This document shows positions 1-9,081 of a stretch of DNA of 52,156 nt, one piece after another (the stretch's first letter is position 1; every line of letters begins with the position of its first letter). The position numbers and the translations under genes are program-made. The notes under the pieces are model-generated. The model was not told where the DNA came from and ran no database searches. It saw nothing but the letters and a program-made list of their open reading frames with translations. Source of the DNA: JBEIDK01 sp040383485 (GTDB lineage: Bacteria; Bacteroidota; Bacteroidia; UBA4408); contig JBEIDK010000005.1 in assembly GCA_040383485.1 (NCBI GenBank), positions 1 to 52,156 on the forward strand, read 5' to 3'.

Positions 1-1
1 C

Positions 2-1339
2 ATCATTTTAATATTTACCACTTTCGGTGGAATTGATTTTGCAACAGTATTTGCTGGTGCCAAAAACTTTCCGGGGAACCAATCAGTTATGGTAGCCATT
101 ACCATGTTACTATTTATTGGTGCAATGGGCAAGAGCGCTCAAATTCCTTTATACACGTGGTTGCCTGATGCTATGGCTGGACCAACCCCAGTATCTGCAT
201 TAATACATGCAGCTACAATGGTAACAGCTGGTGTTTACATGATTGCTCGAAGCAGTGTGCTTTACGCATTAGCTCCTGAAACAATGCACGTAGTAGCAGT
301 TGTAGGCTTAGTAACTGCAATTTTAGCAGCTACAATAGGGCTAGCACAAAACGATATTAAAAAAGTATTGGCATACTCAACAGTAAGCCAACTCGGACTT
401 ATGTTTATGGGTTTAGGTGTAGGTGCTTTCACAAGTTCAGTGTTTCATGTTGTTACTCATGCTTTTTTTAAGGCACTATTATTTCTTGGTGCAGGAAGCG
501 TAATTCATGCCATGCATCATGAACAAGACATACGTAAAATGGGTGGATTAAAGAAACATTTACCAATTACACACATCACATTTTTTCTAGCAACTTTAGC
601 AATATCAGGTGTTCCACCATTTAGTGGTTTCTTTAGTAAAGACGAAATTTTTGCACACACTTTCGAACATAACAAGATATTATGGTTATTTGGTGTTGTA
701 GTAGCAGTGTTTACTGCATTTTATATGTTTAGGTTATATTACTTAACCTTTCATGGAGAATTTCGTGGTACTAAACATCAATTAGAACACTTGCATGAAT
801 CTCCAAAAAGTATGACCATGCCTTTGGTAGTATTGGCAATACTTTCGGTGGTTGGTGGTTTTATTGGCTTACCTGGCGAAGGACATTTACTGCATCATTT
901 TTTGGCGCCAGTTTTTGCCGATGCCGATGTAAGGTTGTTGCCTGTTGAACCTGATTTTAATACAGAATTGGCATTAATGGCTGTAGCTGTTGTTACTGCT
1001 GTAATTGCAATTTTTGTTGCCCGTAGTAAATATATTACAAACAAAGAGATACCTGCTCCTGAAACACAAAAATTAAAACCGTTACATAACCTTGTTTATA
1101 ACAAGTATTATATTGATGAATTATATGAAAATACCATTACAAAACCATTGAATTGGAAAAGTAACATATATAATAAGTTTGTTGAGAACGAAATTATTGA
1201 TGGCAGTGTGAGATTAGTAAAATGGAGTGTAGATGGGTCAAGCAACATACTTAGACAATTACAAACAGGCAAAACAGGGTTCTATATTTTTTGCATGGTG
1301 TTGGGCATTATTGCAGTATTGGCTACTTTGATGATTTAG
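2..1339 (+). CDS. nuoL: NADH-quinone oxidoreductase subunit L (5' partial)
   Basis: Membrane proton-pumping subunit of respiratory complex I. The frame is open from base 2, so the N-terminus lies outside the window and the first visible Met (base 89) is internal. The family hallmark KSAQIPLYTWLPDAM, followed by GPTPVSALIHAATMV, is present, as are many hydrophobic helices. The conserved KVLAYSTVSQLG and the GVPPFSGFFSKDEI loop follow. The C-terminal part has the long amphipathic segment and final anchoring helix typical of NuoL. The coding end looks complete. What follows is a lipoprotein gene rather than nuoM, which is unusual for a nuo operon. Confidence 0.96.
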   Translation: MILIFTTFGGIDFATVFAGAKNFPGNQSVMVAITMLLFIGAMGKSAQIPLYTWLPDAMAGPTPVSALIHAATMVTAGVYMIARSSVLYALAPETMHVVAVVGLVTAILAATIGLAQNDIKKVLAYSTVSQLGLMFMGLGVGAFTSSVFHVVTHAFFKALLFLGAGSVIHAMHHEQDIRKMGGLKKHLPITHITFFLATLAISGVPPFSGFFSKDEIFAHTFEHNKILWLFGVVVAVFTAFYMFRLYYLTFHGEFRGTKHQLEHLHESPKSMTMPLVVLAILSVVGGFIGLPGEGHLLHHFLAPVFADADVRLLPVEPDFNTELALMAVAVVTAVIAIFVARSKYITNKEIPAPETQKLKPLHNLVYNKYYIDELYENTITKPLNWKSNIYNKFVENEIIDGSVRLVKWSVDGSSNILRQLQTGKTGFYIFCMVLGIIAVLATLMI

Positions 1340-1398
1340 CTATATTTTTTATCGTTACAATTTAGATGAATGAATCATTAAATTCAGAAAATTATATC

Positions 1399-2121
1399 AT
1401 GCGTAAACTGAATTACTTTTCGATTATTTTATTGAGTACTTTTTTAATAACATCATGTTCAATGAATAGAAGCATTATGTTTACTCCAAGTGCATCACTC
1501 AATAAACCAAATTTTAAGATAGTAAAAACAGTTACAGGTAAAGCCGAAACAGAGCATATTTTAGCTTTTGGTGGACTAAATTCGAGAGGATTAACAAATG
1601 AAGCCAAAGCTGATTTATACCAAAATGCTGATTTAAAGGAAAACCAAACTATTGCAAATATTACTCTAGATTCTAAAACCACATTTTTCTTTTTCTTTCT
1701 TTATTGGAAAGAACAAGTTTATGTTTCAGCCGATGTTGTTGAGTTTTTTTCTGATGATATTAAAGTAAACAACGAAAAGACTAATACTGTTGTAAACTCT
1801 CAACCATCCAATATTATTTCTCAAGCAACTAAAATAAATTCAACAGAAGAAGAAGCTTTAATTAGTAAAGAAGAGAAGACGCTAATTAAATTTTTGGCTG
1901 ATAATAAGCTTTCTTCATCTAAATATTCTTCGGCTGATGAGGTGAATAAAAATGATTACGTAAAAATAATTACAGATTTTGGAGAGCAAATCTTTGGAAA
2001 AGTAGTTGATGCATCAAACCCTAGAAAAATAAAAATAAAATATTACTCTCCTAGTCATACACCGCTTATTTGGGAAATTTCATGGAAGGAATTAACAAAG
2101 CTAACTCCCACCGAAGAGTAA
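1399..2121 (+). CDS. hypothetical lipoprotein
   Basis: Unrecognised exported protein of about 240 residues. An ATG at 1366 is in frame, but the ATG at 1399 starts directly before a basic, hydrophobic signal peptide ending in a lipobox (FLITSC), so the later start is preferred. The mature part is rich in Lys, Glu and Ser. It has a short stretch resembling a small beta-barrel near the C-terminus (DFGEQIFGKVVDASNPRK). It lies 59 bp after nuoL on the same strand and may be cotranscribed. No function is assigned; a lipid-anchored envelope protein is the only safe inference. Confidence 0.7.
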   Translation: MRKLNYFSIILLSTFLITSCSMNRSIMFTPSASLNKPNFKIVKTVTGKAETEHILAFGGLNSRGLTNEAKADLYQNADLKENQTIANITLDSKTTFFFFFLYWKEQVYVSADVVEFFSDDIKVNNEKTNTVVNSQPSNIISQATKINSTEEEALISKEEKTLIKFLADNKLSSSKYSSADEVNKNDYVKIITDFGEQIFGKVVDASNPRKIKIKYYSPSHTPLIWEISWKELTKLTPTEE

Positions 2122-2134
2122 TAATATAGTAGTA

Positions 2135-2278
2135 TTAAATACTTATTGCTCCTACATCCTTATTTACTTTCTTAACCAATCCTTGTAATACTTTCCCTGG
2201 TCCAACCTCATAGAAATTTGTTGCTCCATCAGCCTACATTTTTTCTACTGTTTGAGTCCATTTTACCGGTGCATTTAA
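2135..2278 (-). pseudogene. fabD: fabD C-terminal fragment with in-frame stop
   Basis: Reading the minus strand gives NAPVKWTQTVEKM, a TAG stop (plus-strand bases 2234-2236), then ADGATNFYEVGPGKVLQG and a short Lys-rich tail ending in TAA. This matches the C-terminal end of malonyl-CoA:ACP transacylase, where ...PVKWTQ...M-ADGAT-F-EVGPGKVLQGL is a well-conserved block. Only about 47 codons remain of a roughly 300-residue protein, and no catalytic GHSLG motif is nearby. It abuts a transposase remnant on its 5' side, so it is most likely a fragment left by an insertion or rearrangement. Confidence 0.85.
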
Positions 2279-2303
2279 CCGTAAATAGACAGTAGGATTT
2301 AAG

Positions 2304-2615
2304 TTATAAGTGATAAAGGGAATGTACATTTGTCAAGTTGTGCAAAAATTCCATCCATCCATTTGCGTTTTTTATAGGCACAGCCAATTTCAATATCATG
2401 CTATTTCCTTTTTTGGTCATCCAAGCACCAACTGCATAGCAGTTGAGTCTTAATGTTTGTAATCGTTGGTGTTTGGGCTTTTCATAGCTACCCTGTCTGA
2501 ATAAACTGATGATATTATAAGCTAAATTTACCATTCTTAATCCCAGATTACGCATTAGAAATTCTATTACAACGCATAACCCCTTCAAAATATGAAGTAA
2601 ACAACTTTTACTCAT
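2304..2615 (-). pseudogene. IS1380-type transposase C-terminal remnant
   Basis: The 103-residue frame contains RMVNLAYNIISLFRQG, then TLRLNCYAVGAWMTKKG and SMILKLAVPIKNANGWMEF. This is the order of the C-terminal end of IS1380-family DDE transposases (LAYNL-SLFRQ, TLR-K-FA-GA-L, LKL...R-WF-G). The catalytic core and N-terminal half are missing, and an in-frame stop lies just upstream of the first Met, so the element is dead. No terminal inverted repeat pair was found. The 5' end of the reading frame may already be out of register with the original protein. Confidence 0.72.
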
Positions 2616-2899
2616 GCATCATATATTCAATATGATTTATTCGTAAAAGTTCATATTTTATTGGGCTTTGGCGCTTCACTACGTACCCCTAGTAATCAGA
2701 ATTTTCTTAATTCAGAATACTCTAATTTCCATTTTGTTTCCTTATTAAAAAACCAATCAACTTTAGAATTCATATGGTTTTATGCTATTGAAATTTGATT
2801 TATAAACCTAAGACATTAACTAGATTTGAAAGTTTTAACTGAACTTGAAAAATAAATCAAATTCTATATTTAAATCAAAACTAATTTATAGCAAAAATA
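2616..2899. other. non-coding remnant region
   Basis: About 280 bp between the transposase remnant and the 3' end of the antiporter gene. No open frame or recognisable homology was seen on either strand. A short stretch near 2650-2695 is less AT-rich than its surroundings and could be further mobile-element debris. Confidence 0.4.
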
Positions 2900-4132
2900 T
2901 TAATCGTGATTTTTGACAAACAATTTTATGAATGGTGCGCTGAATAGACTTGTAATAATAGCCATTATAACTAAAGCAACGAACATTTTTTCATTTATTA
3001 AACCAGCACTAAGAGCAAGACTTCCTAAAATAATTTCCATAGCACCTCTTGCATTCAGTCCGAAACCAATTGCTAGAGATTCCCTATTCGTAAAACCTGC
3101 TAATTTAGCTCCTAAGCTAGCTCCCGTTACCTTTCCAATAATTGCAATTAAAATTACAACTAAGACTAATGCAAACTCGAAATTAGTAACGAAGTTTAGT
3201 TTTAATCCAATTGAAACAAAGAACAGAGGAGCAAAAACATTAGTAACAAATTGATGAATAATTTCACGCGCCTTCTCATTCAGCTTAACTGAATCCCCTA
3301 TAGCAATGCCAGCAATAAAAGCACCTAAAACAGCGTGCATGCCTATACTTTCAGTAAATGCTGCACATATAAAACATAAACCCAAACTCAATGAAAGCAC
3401 TCCACCTGGCCAAGAGAATTTTTTTTGTATCCAAGGTAAGCTCATATCAATTACCTTTTTACCAATGGTAAGCATAAATAGTCCAAAACCTAATATAAAT
3501 CCCATTTCAAGTGCAATAATCTCAAAACTTTTTCCTTTTCCCATCAAGCCCATAATTAATGAAAAGATAAGCCATCCAGCTAAATCATTAAACATTGCAG
3601 AGGCAATAATTACCATCCCTATTTTTGTTTTAAATAAATTCATATCCATCAGGATTCTTGCTATAACAGGTAATGCAGATATTGACATGGCAGTACCTAA
3701 AAATAAACTATATAAAAATTTATCTTTTTCACTTTTGAAAAACTCTGGATAATACCATGCTGCAGCAAAACCAATTGCAAATGGAATAACCATACCAAGT
3801 GTACTTGTATAAATAGCTGCTTTACCTTGCTTAATTACCATTTGAATTTGGACTTCGAGACCAGCAACAAAAAGTAGCATTACTACCGATAAGCGTGTTA
3901 TACCATCAAGAGCAATACTTACATTGCCAAATACAGGGAATAATAAATTGTGCCAATGCGGGGAAAAATGTCCAAGAATAGTTGGGCCTAAGACGATTCC
4001 AATAATTATTTCACCCATCACAACAGGTAACTTTACAAGCCTACCCAACTCAGCTGCAAGCCTTGATAATACAAGCATTGCAGAGAGTGCTGTTAAAAAA
4101 TAAATAAATTCGTGATGTGTTAGTTTTCCCAC
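2900..4132 (-). CDS. cation:proton antiporter (CPA2/KefB-type membrane domain)
   Basis: Integral membrane Na+ or K+/H+ antiporter of 410 residues with about 12 hydrophobic segments. Family landmarks are the early GEIIIGIVLGPTILG, the FVAGLEVQ segment, the LGAFIAGIAIG motif and the late GLNARGAMEIILG signature. It ends after the membrane domain, with no TrkA-N (RCK) domain, so it is the short form. The start lies 10 bp after the stop of the universal stress protein gene, so the two form an operon and the stress protein may act as its nucleotide-sensing partner. Ion specificity cannot be read from the sequence. Confidence 0.92.
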   Translation of the reverse strand: MGKLTHHEFIYFLTALSAMLVLSRLAAELGRLVKLPVVMGEIIIGIVLGPTILGHFSPHWHNLLFPVFGNVSIALDGITRLSVVMLLFVAGLEVQIQMVIKQGKAAIYTSTLGMVIPFAIGFAAAWYYPEFFKSEKDKFLYSLFLGTAMSISALPVIARILMDMNLFKTKIGMVIIASAMFNDLAGWLIFSLIMGLMGKGKSFEIIALEMGFILGFGLFMLTIGKKVIDMSLPWIQKKFSWPGGVLSLSLGLCFICAAFTESIGMHAVLGAFIAGIAIGDSVKLNEKAREIIHQFVTNVFAPLFFVSIGLKLNFVTNFEFALVLVVILIAIIGKVTGASLGAKLAGFTNRESLAIGFGLNARGAMEIILGSLALSAGLINEKMFVALVIMAIITSLFSAPFIKLFVKNHD

Positions 4133-4142
4133 TAAAAATTAA

Positions 4143-5024
4143 TTAAACTCTTGAATGTACTATTAATAAATTACAAGGTAAGTCGGCCAATATATGTTCT
4201 ATGTCATGAGTAAATATACGGTCAAAAATACTTAAATGTGTATCAGGGCTATTTATTACTAGTAACTCGTAGTGTTTTGTTTTGGCGTAATTGCTAATGG
4301 CATAACCTGGCTTACCTGTTACATTTTTTACACAAATAGAAACATCATCCTCTTTAATTTTTTCAACTAGCATATTGATTTTGGCATACTCCTCATCTTT
4401 CATTTCTTTTTTAATTTTTGATGCCTCAGGAGCGGTTGTGCTTTCTGTAATTGTTAGTGTTACTGCTGGCATATCAATTTCTTGTACAATGGTCAATTCA
4501 TTTGTTCTCATTGACTTTGCAAAATATGCAGCGGTATTTATTGTATGCTCCGTTTTAGGGTTATCTACACCATTAATGACTATCTTTTTTATCTTAATTG
4601 GTTTATTACTTGGGTTTGTAAGCAAAAGCACAGAACATTTTGCCCTTCTGCTAATTTTTCGGGCTATGCTTCCCATATAAAACTTATACAAATTTTCTTT
4701 TTCAAGCGCACCAATAATTAGCAAATCAACTACATTAAGCTTGCATAAGTTAAGAATAGTTTCTGTTGGCTCGCCATCCATCCAAATTGTTCTCGTCTTT
4801 GTTTTATTAAGACCAATATTAGTAACTAGTACATCTAAAGCTTCTTCTTTTTTTGCATCTCTTTCACCAACATGAAGTAAAACTAAATTAGCCTTAAAAC
4901 TTTCAGCATAATATTTTGCTTCATGCAAAAGAGCTTCTAAGCGAGGCGAAAATGCAACAGCAACAGCAATGGTTTCAAAAGGATAAGATGCACGTTTCTT
5001 TAATTTACTTGTTTCCATTAACAA
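4143..5024 (-). CDS. tandem-domain universal stress protein
   Basis: Cytosolic protein of 293 residues with two UspA-like alpha/beta domains, about residues 18-140 and 147-293. Domain 1 has VDLLIIGALEKE followed by FYMGSIARKI and SVLLLT, the order of the Usp ATP-binding loop and last strand. Domain 2 has the parallel LLVINSPDTH and CNLLIVHSR but a poorer glycine loop, so only the first domain may bind nucleotide. A second Met two codons in is an alternative start. It is the first gene of a two-gene operon with the downstream antiporter, a common pairing in Bacteroidota. Confidence 0.88.
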   Translation of the reverse strand: MLMETSKLKKRASYPFETIAVAVAFSPRLEALLHEAKYYAESFKANLVLLHVGERDAKKEEALDVLVTNIGLNKTKTRTIWMDGEPTETILNLCKLNVVDLLIIGALEKENLYKFYMGSIARKISRRAKCSVLLLTNPSNKPIKIKKIVINGVDNPKTEHTINTAAYFAKSMRTNELTIVQEIDMPAVTLTITESTTAPEASKIKKEMKDEEYAKINMLVEKIKEDDVSICVKNVTGKPGYAISNYAKTKHYELLVINSPDTHLSIFDRIFTHDIEHILADLPCNLLIVHSRV

Positions 5025-5120
5025 ACATTTTATTTAATTGTAAAAATAGTATAAAACATCAATAAAAATTATGAATGATTTACCGCAGGAAAAAGAGAAA
5101 TATAGGAGTAAATTTGAGTT

Positions 5121-6176
5121 CTATAATTTAGTAACCCAGCCAAATTCGTCATTTATTTTCCCCATCTTAATATCATTAAGAGTTTTACCTAACAAGTTAG
5201 ATATCTTACGTTCAGAGATTGGAGGCAGTAACAATAGCTTGTCATCTTCATAACCTATTGATTGAATTTGTGCAATGTTGGCAGCAGTGCCACATCCAAA
5301 TGCTTCTTTTAGGTTGCCACTTTTAAATTGTTCTATAATTTCTGTCACAGATATGTTACGCTCCTCTACATTAATATTGAAATGTTTGGCAAGTTTTAAA
5401 ATACTATCACGGGTAATGCCCGCTAGTTTACTTGGCCCCAATGCTGGTGTAACTAATGTATCGCCAAATACAAACATCAAGTTCATGCTTCCACTTTCCT
5501 CTACATATTTATTTTCTGAGGCATCGGTCCAAATAAGTTGATGATAACCCCGGTCAATAGCTAACTTAGTTGGGTAGAATGAGCCACCATAATTACCTGC
5601 TGCTTTAGCATAACCCGTTCCTCCTTCGGCACTGCGAGAATATTTTGTTTCTATATAGACTTTTAAAGGTTCAGAATAATATGGGCCGGTTGGTGTAGTG
5701 AAAATTATTAGTCTATAATTCTGAGATGCCTTAACTCCAATTGCTTCATCGGTTGCAAAATATACTGGCCTTACGTATAATGATTGGTTATCTTCATCAG
5801 GAATAAAACCTCTATCTAACTTCACTAGTTCTTTTAAACCATCCATAAAAATATCTAACGGAACAGGAGGCATACACATGCGTTCTGCCGAAATATTTAA
5901 CCTATTAAAATTATCTATGGCTCTAAAAAACAAAGGCTCACCAGCTTCATTTTTATAAACTTTCATACCTTCAAAAATAGATTGTGCATGATGCAATGAT
6001 GACATTGAAGGGGAGATTAAAATTTTGCCATAAGGCAGTATTTGCGGTGTTTGCCAATCATCACCAATATAATCGGCAACAAGCATATGATCAGAAAATA
6101 CTTTACCAAAAACTAAGTTTTTAAAATCAACTTCCTTAATTCTAGAATGAGTTGACTTTTGTATATTGAATTGCAT
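5121..6176 (-). CDS. ilvE: branched-chain amino acid aminotransferase
   Basis: PLP-dependent fold-type IV transaminase of 351 residues, the last step of Leu, Ile and Val synthesis and the first step of their breakdown. The catalytic Lys is expected at residue 191 in GGTGYAKAAGNYGGS. Further family marks are SLHHAQSIFEGMK, YVRPVYFATD and the late GSMNLMFVFGD and GITRDSIL blocks. Length and motifs fit the type II (mammalian-like) BCAT subgroup. It is apparently monocistronic, with about 90 bp on the 3' side and 150 bp on the 5' side. No other ilv genes are in the window. Confidence 0.95.
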   Translation of the reverse strand: MQFNIQKSTHSRIKEVDFKNLVFGKVFSDHMLVADYIGDDWQTPQILPYGKILISPSMSSLHHAQSIFEGMKVYKNEAGEPLFFRAIDNFNRLNISAERMCMPPVPLDIFMDGLKELVKLDRGFIPDEDNQSLYVRPVYFATDEAIGVKASQNYRLIIFTTPTGPYYSEPLKVYIETKYSRSAEGGTGYAKAAGNYGGSFYPTKLAIDRGYHQLIWTDASENKYVEESGSMNLMFVFGDTLVTPALGPSKLAGITRDSILKLAKHFNINVEERNISVTEIIEQFKSGNLKEAFGCGTAANIAQIQSIGYEDDKLLLLPPISERKISNLLGKTLNDIKMGKINDEFGWVTKL

Positions 6177-6330
6177 ACGTTTTTTTTATTTATTTCAAAT
6201 CACAACTAACAACAATATTTATTACTTAAAGTTATAAATAAAGTAGTACGATTAGTTACAATTATTTAGGTAAAACTAAATAAAAAAGAGAACAAACAAA
6301 TTAATTTTAATGTTATTTAAAGTGTTTAAG

Positions 6331-6975
6331 TTATACTGCTTTCTGTTCTAACAAGGGCACAAATTTAAACTCGCCATGCAATTTAGTTTCATAGGTAGAG
6401 TTAGCTGTTTTTAAAATTTCATGCATAATTTGTATATCTCCTTCACCTACGGGTATTATTAACTTGCCACCTACCATTAATTGTTGTTTTAAGTGTTCTG
6501 GAATATATGGTGCACCAGCCGTAACAATTATTTTGTGAAAGGGAGCAAATGTAGGTAAACCTAAGTACCCATCTCCATAAAAAAACTTAGGGGTGTAGTT
6601 AAGCTTTGGAAGAAAAATTCTTGTCTTCTCATAGAGTAATTTCTGCCTTTCTATAGTAAAAACTTTTGCCCCTAATTCACAAAGCACTGCTGTTTGATAA
6701 CCGCAACCAGTGCCAATTTCTAAAACCTTTTCGCCTTTACTAATATTAAGTAGTTGCGATTGAAAGGCAACAGTATAAGGTTGTGAAATAGTTTGGCCAG
6801 CACCAATTGGAAAAGCAACATCATTATATGCAAATTCTAAAAACGCATTATCGAGAAATTGATGACGGGGTATGTTATTAATTGCCTCTAAAACCACATT
6901 GCTATTGATACCTTTTATTTTTAATACTTCTATAAGTTTTTTTCTTAACCCCTTGTGTTTAAATGTATCAATCAT
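6331..6975 (-). CDS. pcm: protein-L-isoaspartate O-methyltransferase
   Basis: SAM-dependent repair enzyme that methylates isoaspartyl residues in damaged proteins. The 214-residue length fits the family. The substrate loop GQTISQPYTVA is at about residues 60-70. SAM motif I (VLEIGTGCGYQTA) is at about 84-96, and later KIIVTAGAPYIPE and LMVGGKLIIPVG are typical. It is on the same strand as ispE upstream (gap about 80 bp), so co-transcription is possible. Cytosolic; no signal peptide. Confidence 0.96.
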   Translation of the reverse strand: MIDTFKHKGLRKKLIEVLKIKGINSNVVLEAINNIPRHQFLDNAFLEFAYNDVAFPIGAGQTISQPYTVAFQSQLLNISKGEKVLEIGTGCGYQTAVLCELGAKVFTIERQKLLYEKTRIFLPKLNYTPKFFYGDGYLGLPTFAPFHKIIVTAGAPYIPEHLKQQLMVGGKLIIPVGEGDIQIMHEILKTANSTYETKLHGEFKFVPLLEQKAV

Positions 6976-7056
6976 GGCAACAAAATAAAGGATTATTTGA
7001 AATTCAAATTAAAAAAACGAATTTGTTATCAATATTAAATTGTGAATGATTTTAGT

Positions 7057-7878
7057 TTATTCAAGACTATAGGTTTTGAAATCATGGTCAAATTTAATAG
7101 CTGTTGTGTCAATCATTCTATCAAAAATTCCAAAAATAGTGCTACCACTGCCACTCATACATGCATATTGTGCACCATACATATATAACTGCTCCTTTAT
7201 AAAAGCCAACTCAGGATATTTTAAGAATATTGTACTTTCAAAGTCATTCTTGATTGTATGTTTCCAATATTCTATCGGCTGACTAATATCTTGTAATAAG
7301 TTTCTTTGAGGCTTAATTGGTAAAACAACTGCATAAGCATCCCTTGTGCTAATATGTATGTTTGGATAAATAACAACAATTTTTTTGTTTGACAAAGTAA
7401 AATCAATTTGTTCAAGAAATTCTCCCCGTCCAGTCACAAATGCAGGTTTATTGTTCAAAAAAAAAGCACAATCACTACCAAGTTTAGTAACAATATCAAA
7501 CCTATTTTTAAATGTTAGATTTAATTTAAATTTCTCATTCAATATATTCACAAAAAAAGCCGCATCGGAGCTGCCGCCTCCCATTCCTGCTCCAATAGGG
7601 ATGTTTTTATGTAAATGAATTCTTATTGGAGGAACTTTTACATATTGCTTAATTAAATCATATGCTTTTAAACATAAATTATCATGTGAGTTTCCAGGAA
7701 TTTCAATTCCTGTAGCATTAAAATAAACCTTATCATCATCTTTGTTTTCAATTACTTCGAGTACATCATATAAACTTTTGATTGGATAAAAGACACTTTC
7801 TATTTCATGAAAGCCATCGTTACGCTTTGATGTAATATTTAAACCAATATTTATTTTAGCATTCGGAAAACAAATCAT
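7057..7878 (-). CDS. ispE: 4-diphosphocytidyl-2-C-methyl-D-erythritol kinase
   Basis: GHMP-family kinase that phosphorylates CDP-methylerythritol in the MEP isoprenoid pathway. The N-terminal PNAKINIGLN motif carries the catalytic Lys, and the ATP loop PIGAGMGGGSSDAA is at about residues 94-107. GSDCAFFL and the C-terminal MSGSGSTIFG motif follow. The frame is open to an ATG at 7920, but starting at 7878 (MICFPNAKIN) matches the family N-terminus and removes an overlap with the divergent gene at 7899, so it is preferred. The two divergent start codons are then only about 20 bp apart. Confidence 0.95.
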   Translation of the reverse strand: MICFPNAKINIGLNITSKRNDGFHEIESVFYPIKSLYDVLEVIENKDDDKVYFNATGIEIPGNSHDNLCLKAYDLIKQYVKVPPIRIHLHKNIPIGAGMGGGSSDAAFFVNILNEKFKLNLTFKNRFDIVTKLGSDCAFFLNNKPAFVTGRGEFLEQIDFTLSNKKIVVIYPNIHISTRDAYAVVLPIKPQRNLLQDISQPIEYWKHTIKNDFESTIFLKYPELAFIKEQLYMYGAQYACMSGSGSTIFGIFDRMIDTTAIKFDHDFKTYSLE

Positions 7879-7898
7879 TTCTTGATAAAAATTATTGA

Positions 7899-9035
7899 AT
7901 GCTAATATTTCTAAAATCAAATTTAAAATACAAACTAATTATTTTTTTGGTTTTAACTTTAAGTCTTAAGTCTAGTTTAGGAATTGGAAGTGAAAATGGC
8001 GAAAGAGAAAAAAAAGGAAAATATATTTACTCCCTTAATGCACAATATGGATTTATAATAATTCATCGCAGTTACATTCAACATTTTTCACAATCGCATT
8101 TTTCAGTTTTTCAATCTTCTATTTCAAGGCAAACGAATGGAAACTTACTATGGCACAAATTATATAATAAACCTCGGGTAGGCTTTAGTATGTTATATAC
8201 AAACTTTGCTGGCAATACCATACTAAATAGTGCATTTGGCGCTCAAGGGTTTATAGATTTTTGCAAAAATATTGACAAAAAAAACAATTTACATTTTAAA
8301 CTAAGTTGTGGAATAGGTTATATAATGACTCCTTTTAATAAGGATAGCAATTATAAAAACATAGCCATTGGAAGTCATTTTAATGGACTTGTTCAACTAG
8401 GATTATTTTATCAATTTATGATAAATGAAAAACTACAAGTAGGATTGAATACCTCCATAATACACTTTTCGAATGGAGCAATAAGAGTACCTAATTTAGG
8501 TATAAATATTGCGAGTGCAGGTGTTAGTTTGCACTTTACGAATACAAATTTAAGAACTGAAAAATCAGAAAAGCTTATAGATAGCTTAAAACAAAATAGA
8601 AATTTTGAACTTTTTATTGGAGCAGGGATGAAACAAAACTATCCTCCAAGTTCAACAAGCTTTGGAGTTACCTCAGGAAGATTACAGTACTATTTTAAAA
8701 ATAAGCTTAAGTACAGTTTAAGCACAGGTGTTGATATATTTTATGATAATGGATTGCATAGAAAATTATTAGAAGATAACCTACTTAGTAATGACAGAAA
8801 AAGTGCCATTCAATTAGGATTGAATATTCAATATCAACAAAACATACATAGAATAAGCATTCCAATATTTATGGGAACATATTTGTATAGCAACTATAAA
8901 GGCAATGGATTTATATACCATGGATTGGGTATTAAATATAAACTTTCAAATCAATTAAGCACTGCGGTAATTTTAAAAACTCACTACGCTAAGGCAGATT
9001 ATTTTTTATGGGGAATTAATTATTCTCTAAAATAA
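7899..9035 (+). CDS. PagL-type lipid A deacylase / acyloxyacyl hydrolase family barrel
   Basis: Outer-membrane protein of 378 residues with an N-terminal signal peptide and alternating beta-barrel-like strands. The segment HFSNGAIRVPNLGIN matches the PagL active-site region, where the His and Ser of H-x-S belong to the catalytic triad that removes the 3-O-acyl chain of lipid A. Bacteroidota members of this family are about this long, larger than the roughly 170-residue proteobacterial PagL. The start is the only usable ATG before the signal peptide and is divergent from ispE. Activity on lipid A is inferred from the family. Confidence 0.78.
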   Translation: MLIFLKSNLKYKLIIFLVLTLSLKSSLGIGSENGEREKKGKYIYSLNAQYGFIIIHRSYIQHFSQSHFSVFQSSISRQTNGNLLWHKLYNKPRVGFSMLYTNFAGNTILNSAFGAQGFIDFCKNIDKKNNLHFKLSCGIGYIMTPFNKDSNYKNIAIGSHFNGLVQLGLFYQFMINEKLQVGLNTSIIHFSNGAIRVPNLGINIASAGVSLHFTNTNLRTEKSEKLIDSLKQNRNFELFIGAGMKQNYPPSSTSFGVTSGRLQYYFKNKLKYSLSTGVDIFYDNGLHRKLLEDNLLSNDRKSAIQLGLNIQYQQNIHRISIPIFMGTYLYSNYKGNGFIYHGLGIKYKLSNQLSTAVILKTHYAKADYFLWGINYSLK

Positions 9036-9081
9036 AGTGCTTAAAAATTCTTTTAGAACAATTTGTAATTAAACTTGTAGA

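Noticed and set aside
1366..1398. Upstream ATG as the start of the lipoprotein gene
   Set aside because: It would place 11 polar residues before the signal peptide; the internal ATG at 1399 fits better.
1413..1682. Minus-strand ORF of 89 codons inside the lipoprotein gene
   Set aside because: It is antisense to a frame with a signal peptide and lipobox and has no motif of its own.
2913..3752. Plus-strand ORFs across the antiporter gene
   Set aside because: They are antisense shadows of a well-recognised membrane protein; composition is biased by the opposite strand.
5071..5253. Plus-strand 60-codon ORF at the end of ilvE
   Set aside because: Mostly antisense to ilvE with no family match; no promoter or downstream gene.
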